Below, piece after piece: positions 1-5,104 of a stretch of 6,070 nt of DNA. A program made the position numbers and the translations under genes. Each line of letters starts with the position of its first letter. Within the stretch, counting starts at the first letter, position 1. A model generated the notes under the pieces. It did no database searches and was not told where the DNA came from. It saw only the letters and a program-made list of their open reading frames with translations. Origin of the DNA: Candidatus Hermodarchaeota archaeon (lineage in GTDB: Archaea; Asgardarchaeota; Hermodarchaeia; Hermodarchaeales; Hermodarchaeaceae); NCBI GenBank assembly GCA_016840185.1, contig JAEOSV010000314.1:1-6070 (forward strand), given 5' to 3'.

Positions 1-1009
1 GATCACCGACGAGGAGGATGTTGGAGTCGCCGCGGATTTTGACGCCGTCGGAGAGGACTTTTGCGACGCCGCCGAAGAGGAGGAGGCAGACGGCTTCTTT
101 GATGTCGGTGAGGCCGTAGATGGATGGTGCGATGGAGTTGACGATTTTTCGGTGGATGAGTGGGTCTTGGGCGAGTTCTCTGATTTTTTCTTCTTCTTTG
201 GGGGTGATTTCGACGCGGTCGGCTTCTCTTTCTGAGACTGCGACGTAGTTGGTGGCGAGAAATACGCTGAAGGTGGGGGCTTTGCGTCGTGTGCGAGCTG
301 TAGTATCTTGAGTTGAACGAAGAATTCCGACCACTCGACAGGGATCTCCAGGTCGGGCAATATCGACTAAATCATCTTGAAGTATACAGTCAAGAGCTCT
401 AGGCAGAGCACCAGGGGGTAATTCTTCCGGTTTTTCTTGAAGTCGGATTTTTTGCCAATCTACAAATTTTGAACGTTCAGGAATCAAGTCAAATGGCCCT
501 TTGCTTCGACATGCATCATTGGTACAGAGAGTTGGAGGAACGAACTGGTTGCCTTGTTGGACGTAGATGATTTCTTGGCATTGTCGGCACTGGAAAACAC
601 CTTCTACGAGAAGTGGTTTTACATCACTGACTCTGGTAACAAGTGCATCAACCATGATAAATTGTCCAATGTGTTCTGCACGAATGAAGCGCACAGAGAC
701 ACGATCAGGTACTTCTTTGAATCGTGCATGAAGATTTTCGGTGGTCTCAACATAGTCAGCATCAACAACACGAAGAATCCTACGAATGGCTGCAGCAGCA
801 GCCTCAATAGATCGTTGGGGGTGCTCCTTGGTTGCTTCCGCGAGTTCGGGATCAAAGGTAAGTAAATGGTTGAAGTCAATTGAAATTGAAATGAGTTTAT
901 CCAGACTAAGGCGTGCGATTGCATCGTTGTAAGGGGTTTCACCGTCTTCGGTTTTGTAAGACTTGAGAAATTCTTCGTATCTAGTTATGTAGTCAATTTC
1001 TTCAGTCAC
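1..1009 (-). CDS. mcm: MCM replicative DNA helicase, N-terminal part (runs off the left edge)
   Basis: MCM is the hexameric 3'-5' helicase that unwinds DNA at archaeal forks. The frame is open from GTG at 1009 to the edge, giving 336 residues; the family usually has about 600-700 or more, so most of the AAA+ motor is missing. In order I see a helical A domain (about 1-110), an OB fold with a four-Cys zinc site (Cys141, Cys144, Cys162, Cys167, as CxxC and CxxxxC), and the AAA+ entry. That entry contains SIYGLTDIKEA, LLLFGGV and RGDSNILLVGD, which leads into the Walker A loop just outside. No stop or frameshift is visible. The start overlaps the upstream GINS stop by 8 bp. GGAG at 1020-1023 lies 10 nt before GTG; a TTG at 1015-1017 is an alternative but is too close to that site. 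Codons 239-336 end almost only in C or A, unlike codons 1-238. The family call is secure. Confidence 0.95.
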   Translation of the reverse strand, partial: MTEEIDYITRYEEFLKSYKTEDGETPYNDAIARLSLDKLISISIDFNHLLTFDPELAEATKEHPQRSIEAAAAAIRRILRVVDADYVETTENLHARFKEVPDRVSVRFIRAEHIGQFIMVDALVTRVSDVKPLLVEGVFQCRQCQEIIYVQQGNQFVPPTLCTNDACRSKGPFDLIPERSKFVDWQKIRLQEKPEELPPGALPRALDCILQDDLVDIARPGDPCRVVGILRSTQDTTARTRRKAPTFSVFLATNYVAVSEREADRVEITPKEEEKIRELAQDPLIHRKIVNSIAPSIYGLTDIKEAVCLLLFGGVAKVLSDGVKIRGDSNILLVGD

Positions 1010-1559
1010 TAATTTCAATCTCCATTACTTCTTTTTGCCAATTACGTAAAAGAAGGGTGAGCCTATCAAAAAGCCATCGCTCTTCTTCTGTCATCTTCTT
1101 TTTCGTTTCCCGAATTCGTTCTTCCCGTAATGAAAGTTTCATGAGTTTTAGTAATCTATTATCAATGAGGTCTCGAAGGAGGGTTTCCATCTTTGTTTGG
1201 GAAGCTAATCGTATATCATTTGGAGCTTTTTTGTTTTGACGTGCGAGATGTTCAATAGCACTTCGTACCTGAAAATAGTAATTTGGTGTTAATGTTTGAA
1301 GAACAGGTTCTCCAGTTTCTCGCCAAAGCGCTTTCTGAAGGTCCGGAACCCCCATGGAAGGAGCTTTCAATCGGACCACATTATTTGTAGTTAATACACC
1401 GGCTACCCAACGAGGAACATCGAACTCCCGTCCTTTATCAACAGGGCCATATGTTGAATCATTAATTTTGAACTCGTCCAATGTCTTCGATGCAATTACA
1501 GTTACAGTAGCGTTCTCATATTGGAACCAAAGCGTTTCCTTCATATTTTGAGTAGTCAT
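1002..1559 (-). CDS. GINS complex subunit, Gins23 (Psf2/Psf3-like) type
   Basis: GINS binds MCM and, with a RecJ/Cdc45-type protein, activates the replicative helicase. The 185-residue product begins with a beta-rich B-domain-like part (about 1-70) containing the signature-like stretch FDVPRWVAGVL, with a hydrophobic strand (VVRLK) shortly after. A helical A-domain part follows (about 85-185) with RLLKLMKLSLREERI, which resembles the conserved GINS helix. A B domain ahead of the A domain is the order of the Gins23 class; Gins51 has the reverse. I chose ATG at 1559 because it leaves 25 bp after the orc1 stop. A longer frame up to 1643 would overlap orc1 by 59 bp and adds no domain. The ribosome binding site is weak (AGG directly before ATG). 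It lies between orc1 and mcm and overlaps the mcm start by 8 bp, suggesting coupled translation. The fold call rests on short motifs and on context. Confidence 0.82.
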   Translation of the reverse strand: MTTQNMKETLWFQYENATVTVIASKTLDEFKINDSTYGPVDKGREFDVPRWVAGVLTTNNVVRLKAPSMGVPDLQKALWRETGEPVLQTLTPNYYFQVRSAIEHLARQNKKAPNDIRLASQTKMETLLRDLIDNRLLKLMKLSLREERIRETKKKMTEEERWLFDRLTLLLRNWQKEVMEIEISD

Positions 1560-1584
1560 CCTATTTCGCCTATTATACTGGTTT

Positions 1585-2790
1585 TTAATCAATATTACTT
1601 TCCATGGATTGGCGGCGTTGGAGAATTTCATTAACACGCTCATCGAAAACTTCTACGGGGATGTCCATGAGGGTTAATCGTGCGCGGCGACCACGTTTAC
1701 CGGTGCCGATGCCTTCTACCACCTTCCCGATGATACCTAACGTTACAAGTGCATCTACGGTTTTTCGAAAGGTTGGTAGAGCTTGCTTTTTGACTCCAAA
1801 TTCTTCGCAAATCAGTTGATACCGTTCATATACTTTTGCAATTGTTGTTGAGCTAGCCTTATCTGCTTTTAATTCCCGGGTAAGTGCAGCAAGTACAAGA
1901 ATCTCCTGATCGCGGAGACCATAGAGAACGTCTGAACGTAATTCTGAGTAGACTTCTTGTTTAGCTCGACGAATTAAATCCGGAGTTATGGGACGAACAT
2001 TGAACCGGTCAGCTGCTTTCCCAGCCAAATACAACATCTCAATTCCATGTCGAGCATTTTGAGTTGATGCCGCTATGTTTGCAACCATATGAAGAATTTC
2101 GTCAGTAACAACGTCTTTGTGAAATGCCAACTCTGATCGAAATTTGAAAATCTTGTAGAGTTCATCTTGATCGTAAGCGGGCATATCTATGCGGTCATGA
2201 AGTCGTCCTGAAAGCGGAAAACTGAGAGTGTTTTGCCAATCCACCACACGGCAGGCGATTAGCGTTGAGATGAATGCCTGCCCATGTTTTGCTACCTCAC
2301 TCGCATGAATAAGACTGAGAAGATCTTGTCCGAGGAGATAGGCTTCATCGAGACACAAGACTAAGCGGATATTTTCCCGTGACAGACGTCGATTTATCAT
2401 CGTTGTGATTTCTTCATCTGAAAAACCACGACTCGTAACTTTGAACCGTTCCGTTAGTAAATCCCTGAGAATCGCACTTTTTGTCCGAAACATAAAGCAA
2501 TCATAGTACTCAAACCGAACTTTGATTCCACGTTTTGAAGCCGCCTTTTCAAGGCCTCGACCAAAATACCGTATTGATACCGTTTTTCCAGTTCCTGGTT
2601 TACCAACAACGGCCACATTCACAGCGTAAGCCCCATCTTTGTTAAGCAAAGACTTGAAAGTATGACTCAGCCGGACAAGTTGATTCTCACGATTGGGAAG
2701 TTCAGGAGGAACGAATGCTGGGTGAAGAGTTTCTTCATTTTTGAAAACTGTTGCACCTAATAACGCCTTTTCGATGATATTCTCGCCCAC
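1585..2790 (-). CDS. Orc1/Cdc6-type replication initiator, divergent
   Basis: Archaeal Orc1/Cdc6 proteins bind origins and load MCM. The 401-residue length is typical. The N-terminus has the family hallmark VFKNEE, then FVPPELPNRENQL. Walker A is GKPGTGKT (63-70) and Walker B is LVLCLDE (143-149). An arginine-finger-like SGRL is at 194-197 and a sensor 2 region QNAR at 244-247 (commonly GDAR). The C-terminal winged helix (about 290-375) ends in a basic wing, GTGKRGRRA. Where sensor 1 normally shows Asn (as in ISND or ITND), this protein reads LIACRVVDW, so the Asn appears replaced by Cys180; I aligned this by eye. The start is GTG at 2790 with GAGGGTG (2796-2802) 5 nt upstream, giving a canonical N-terminus. 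It is the first gene of an orc1-gins-mcm cluster behind a 129-bp gap with a TATA-like element. It could be a specialised paralogue rather than the main initiator. Confidence 0.93.
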   Translation of the reverse strand: MGENIIEKALLGATVFKNEETLHPAFVPPELPNRENQLVRLSHTFKSLLNKDGAYAVNVAVVGKPGTGKTVSIRYFGRGLEKAASKRGIKVRFEYYDCFMFRTKSAILRDLLTERFKVTSRGFSDEEITTMINRRLSRENIRLVLCLDEAYLLGQDLLSLIHASEVAKHGQAFISTLIACRVVDWQNTLSFPLSGRLHDRIDMPAYDQDELYKIFKFRSELAFHKDVVTDEILHMVANIAASTQNARHGIEMLYLAGKAADRFNVRPITPDLIRRAKQEVYSELRSDVLYGLRDQEILVLAALTRELKADKASSTTIAKVYERYQLICEEFGVKKQALPTFRKTVDALVTLGIIGKVVEGIGTGKRGRRARLTLMDIPVEVFDERVNEILQRRQSMESNID

Positions 2791-2919
2791 GTACGCACCC
2801 TCGAAACAATCAATTAGGGAAGGCTAGCCGCTTCACTGCACGAACTGAAGTTGCTGCCCATAAAAGGATTTTCCACACTTGCGTAAAACTGACTAGTCTA
2901 GAACCACACAGAAGTATTA
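2791..2919. other. Intergenic region upstream of orc1/cdc6, possible regulatory or origin region
   Basis: This 129-bp gap holds a candidate promoter for orc1. It contains two perfect 8-bp palindromes with a CTAG core: GGCTAGCC at 2822-2829 and GACTAGTC at 2891-2898. The hexamer GTGTGG occurs twice on the minus strand, once in AAGTGTGGAAAA near 2869-2880 and once in CTGTGTGGTT near 2902-2911. The first copy contains GTGGAAA, which resembles the core of known archaeal origin recognition boxes. Origins often lie beside orc1/cdc6 genes. I see no long AT-rich unwinding tract and no clear ORB array, so an origin here is only a possibility. Confidence 0.35.
2859..2873 (-). promoter_or_regulatory. 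Candidate orc1 promoter (BRE plus TATA-like)
   Basis: On the minus strand the sequence reads GGAAAATCCTTTTATG. This fits an A/purine-rich BRE followed by a TATA-like box, CTTTTATG. With the usual archaeal spacing of about 25 bp, transcription would start near 2833-2838, leaving a leader of some 45 nt that includes the GAGGGTG ribosome binding site. The match to TTTAWATA is imperfect, and the call rests on position and composition only. Confidence 0.4.
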
Positions 2920-2927
2920 TTACTTCT
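2910..2927 (-). repeat. Inverted repeat across the stop codon of the zinc-ribbon gene
   Basis: AGAAGTA and TACTTCT form a perfect 7-bp inverted repeat around a 4-nt centre, TTAT. It spans the TAA stop of the zinc-ribbon gene (2920-2922). It could form a short RNA hairpin at the transcript end, but no clear U tract follows, so a terminator is uncertain. Confidence 0.4.
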
Positions 2928-3150
2928 TGCGTTTTTCTTTTCCTTTCTTTCCAAGCCACCAATCAAGATAGTCGCGGCGACGTTGAGATTTTTCTCTTTC
3001 TTGATCCTCCTCTCGAAAAGAGGAGCGTTGTTCATCCCAGAGTCGATCTAATTCCGCACGGGATACTGCGAGACCACATCGCTGACAAACTTGACGGCTG
3101 CTCTTTGGATCATATTTCATAGTGCCTGCGCACTCAGGGCAGCGAGCCAA
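2920..3150 (-). CDS. Small zinc-ribbon protein with charged C-terminal half, function unknown
   Basis: This 76-residue protein opens with a TFIIB-like zinc ribbon: Cys4 and Cys7 (CPEC) pair with Cys22 and Cys25 (CQRC), followed by GLAVSRAEL. The second half is very charged and probably helical (about 32-60, rich in Glu and Arg). It contains DYLDWWLGKK and ends in a lysine/arginine-rich tail. There is no signal peptide or membrane segment, so it should be cytoplasmic. The TTG start at 3150 is supported by AAGGTGA (3157-3163) at a 6-nt spacing, the best ribosome binding site in the window; no ATG lies before the first Cys. It sits 61 bp after glmS and 129 bp before orc1, and may be read from the glmS promoter. 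Possible roles are nucleic-acid or protein binding in transcription or replication; neither is shown. It is too short to be a full TFB. Confidence 0.8.
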   Translation of the reverse strand: MARCPECAGTMKYDPKSSRQVCQRCGLAVSRAELDRLWDEQRSSFREEDQEREKSQRRRDYLDWWLGKKGKEKRKK

Positions 3151-3156
3151 ATTATT

Positions 3157-3163
3157 TCACCTT
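3157..3163 (-). promoter_or_regulatory. Ribosome binding site that fixes the TTG start of the zinc-ribbon gene
   Basis: AAGGTGA on the minus strand, 6 nt before the TTG at 3148-3150, matches the archaeal anti-16S consensus (GGAGGTGA) well. It is the main reason for accepting a TTG start. Confidence 0.75.
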
Positions 3164-3196
3164 ATAATGGGGTGTTGTGAACTAACCAATGTGGTG

Positions 3197-3217
3197 CTTT
3201 AACTCTTGTTGTTAAAG
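3197..3217 (-). repeat. Inverted repeat across the glmS stop codon
   Basis: CTTTAAC and GTTAAAG form a perfect 7-bp inverted repeat with a 7-nt loop. It includes the TAA stop of glmS (3212-3214). It may be a 3'-end hairpin. No U-rich run follows on the transcribed strand, so read-through into the zinc-ribbon gene is likely. Confidence 0.4.
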
Positions 3218-5044
3218 GACTGTGACGGCCTTTGCTAGATTTCTTGGTTGGTCAGGATTATGCCCTCGTAAAATCGCCGCATAATATGCTAAGAGCTGGA
3301 GTGGAACGACATAACTGATTGGTGAGAAGTAAAGTGAGGGAAGAGGTGGGAGCGTAATTGCATGATCACTGAGCTTAATGAGATTGTGATCCTTGTTTGA
3401 GCAAATAGAAATGATTTGAGCGCCTCTAGCTTTCATTTCCATCACGTTGCCTTCTAAGTGGCGACGAGTATTATCATATGGTGCAACGAAAACTACGGGA
3501 AATCCTGGTTCCACAAGGGCGATTGGTCCATGTTTGGATTCTCCTGCAGGATAACCTTCGGCATGGACATAGGCAATTTCCTTTATTTTCAGAGCCCCCT
3601 CCATTGCCGTTGATGTACTAATTCCGCGACCAAGAAAGAAGAAACTAGATTTTGTGATGTACTCTTGAGCAGTTTCTTTGATCATGCCTTCTTGATTGCG
3701 AATGACGGATTGGATTAGTTCGGGAAAATTGTTTAATGTGCCTAGCAATTCTTGACTTTCCTTTTTAGATTGAGCACCAGTCATTGTCCCTAAAGAGATT
3801 GAAAGCATCGCAAGAGTTGCTAGTTGGGTTGCATAAGTTTTCGTTGCCGCGACTCCTATTTCAGGACCAGCCTGAGTGTATAATACTGAATCTGCAAGTC
3901 TAGTAATTGAACTGCCAACCGTATTGGTGATAGCCATTACGGTAGCTCCTTGGTTCTTGAGGTGTTTGACCGCATGTATTGTATCAATAGTTTCTCCGGA
4001 TTGAGTGACTGCTAACACAGCGGTTTCATCACCTAAACTTGTGGCAACCGTATCAGATCCTTCTGAAGCAATCACACCATGCATCAGTTGGTTTGCGATA
4101 TGCGAAAACATGTATTTGGCTGCTAAGGTGGCATGAAAGGATGTGCCCGCGGCAATGGTGATGATATTCTTATGATTATGAAGAATTTCAGCGAAAGCCT
4201 CAAGATCAGTTTTCCGGATTCGGAGGGTATCACTAAGGGCGCGAGGTTGTTCGTGAATTTCTTTCAACATAAAATGAGGATAGCCACCTTTTTGCGCCAT
4301 ATCAATAGTCCATTTTACGACGGTTGGTTCACGGATGGGTAGTTGTGAGAGTCTTCCTGTATCATCAATTCTACTGACAAGTGCGCCTTCTGCAGTTAGG
4401 TGAACAAGTTCGTCATCTTCGAGGATAATGATTTTTCGAGTCATTGGTAGAAAAGCAGGAACATCCGATGCACAATAGACTCCTCGAGAGCCCAAGCCGA
4501 TAACTAATGGACTTTCTTTTCGTGCACATACTAGTTCTTTTTTGCTAGAATCCAGAACGACTATTCCATAGCTTCCTTCTAATTTGGGTATTATTTGCGC
4601 TACTGCATCGTTGAGATGGGGTGTTTGATTGAGCGCTTCTTCAATTAGATGAGGTATTACTTCAGTATCGGTTTGGGAGCAGAATTGGTGACCATTGGAT
4701 AGAAGCTGTTCACGTAATTCTTGATAATTCTCAATGATCCCATTATGGACAACAGCAATACGATTTTTACAATCAGTGTGTGGGTGAGCATTATCTTTTG
4801 AAGGCGGACCATGAGTAGCCCATCGTGTGTGACCAATCCCAATACTGCCAGGTAAAGTGTCGAAATTCAATCGTTTGTGTATGTCATCAATTTTGCCTTT
4901 ATCTTTCTTTATATACAGAACTCCTTCAGAAGCTGTAGCGATTCCACTCGAATCATAGCCACGATATTCCAGTCGCTTCAGAGATTGGCGCAATAAGGAG
5001 GCAACAGTGCCTTTCATGTGTATTGCACCAATAATTCCACACAC
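3212..5044 (-). CDS. glmS: Glutamine--fructose-6-phosphate aminotransferase (isomerizing), GlmS
   Basis: GlmS makes glucosamine-6-phosphate from fructose-6-phosphate and glutamine, the first step toward UDP-GlcNAc for surface glycans and glycoproteins. The 610 residues match the family (608 in E. coli). The N-terminal class II amidotransferase (about 1-240) starts with MCGIIG, so Cys2 becomes the N-terminal nucleophile. It also shows RGYDSSGIA, GHTRWATHG, HNGIIENY and QTDTE. Two SIS domains follow (about 285-420 and 455-590), with TQSGET (347-352), the catalytic region KIKEIAY (Glu489), KHGP (504-507, His505) and the terminal DQPRNLAK (Lys605). All expected catalytic residues are present. One oddity is the segment SEGSDT at 327-332, where the E. 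coli enzyme reads SEFRYR. GTG at 5044 is the required start, since Cys must be residue 2; AGGGG lies 9 nt upstream. It is cytosolic and dimeric by family. No glmS ribozyme is possible in the 60-bp leader gap. Confidence 0.98.
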   Translation of the reverse strand: MCGIIGAIHMKGTVASLLRQSLKRLEYRGYDSSGIATASEGVLYIKKDKGKIDDIHKRLNFDTLPGSIGIGHTRWATHGPPSKDNAHPHTDCKNRIAVVHNGIIENYQELREQLLSNGHQFCSQTDTEVIPHLIEEALNQTPHLNDAVAQIIPKLEGSYGIVVLDSSKKELVCARKESPLVIGLGSRGVYCASDVPAFLPMTRKIIILEDDELVHLTAEGALVSRIDDTGRLSQLPIREPTVVKWTIDMAQKGGYPHFMLKEIHEQPRALSDTLRIRKTDLEAFAEILHNHKNIITIAAGTSFHATLAAKYMFSHIANQLMHGVIASEGSDTVATSLGDETAVLAVTQSGETIDTIHAVKHLKNQGATVMAITNTVGSSITRLADSVLYTQAGPEIGVAATKTYATQLATLAMLSISLGTMTGAQSKKESQELLGTLNNFPELIQSVIRNQEGMIKETAQEYITKSSFFFLGRGISTSTAMEGALKIKEIAYVHAEGYPAGESKHGPIALVEPGFPVVFVAPYDNTRRHLEGNVMEMKARGAQIISICSNKDHNLIKLSDHAITLPPLPSLYFSPISYVVPLQLLAYYAAILRGHNPDQPRNLAKAVTVL

Positions 5045-5080
5045 GTTTGTTAGCCCCTATGAAACACACCTAACTATTGG

Positions 5081-5093
5081 AATAAATTTTCCC
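5081..5093 (-). promoter_or_regulatory. Candidate glmS promoter
   Basis: The minus strand reads GGGAAAATTTATTCC in the 60-bp gap before glmS. An A-rich BRE-like part followed by TTTATT would place a transcript start near 5057-5062 and give a leader of about 15 nt. The site overlaps the possible elp3 terminator hairpin. It is inferred from composition and spacing only. Confidence 0.35.
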
Positions 5094-5102
5094 GTTAGGG
5101 AA
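5089..5102 (-). terminator. Possible elp3 terminator hairpin
   Basis: Just after the elp3 stop (5105-5107) the minus strand has TTCCC, a 4-nt TAAC loop, then GGGAA, a perfect 5-bp stem. AATTTATT follows. The stem is short and the T run is broken, so termination may be weak. Confidence 0.35.
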
Positions 5103-5104
5103 GT

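Noticed and set aside
1..10. Intein boundary at the MCM Walker A site
   Set aside because: MCM Walker A is a known intein site and the last two codons (GGT GAT) break the codon pattern, but the window stops there and no intein residue is visible.
554..942. Open frames of about 100 residues on both strands (plus 554-865, minus 619-942) inside mcm
   Set aside because: They are shadows in other frames. The mcm frame across the same bases gives conserved domains, including the zinc site.
1560..1643. Longer GINS start at 1643
   Set aside because: It would overlap the orc1 end by 59 bp and adds a basic stretch that is not part of the GINS fold. ATG at 1559 fits the fold and spacing.
2822..2902. 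CTAG clusters upstream of orc1 as a rare-word signal
   Set aside because: CTAG also appears many times inside glmS and elsewhere in the window, so the tetramer is not rare here. Only the 8-bp palindromes are kept as weak candidates.
5045..5104. glmS ribozyme or riboswitch in the leader
   Set aside because: The gap is only 60 bp and is filled by the elp3 hairpin, a promoter-like element and the ribosome binding site. The bacterial glmS ribozyme is much larger.
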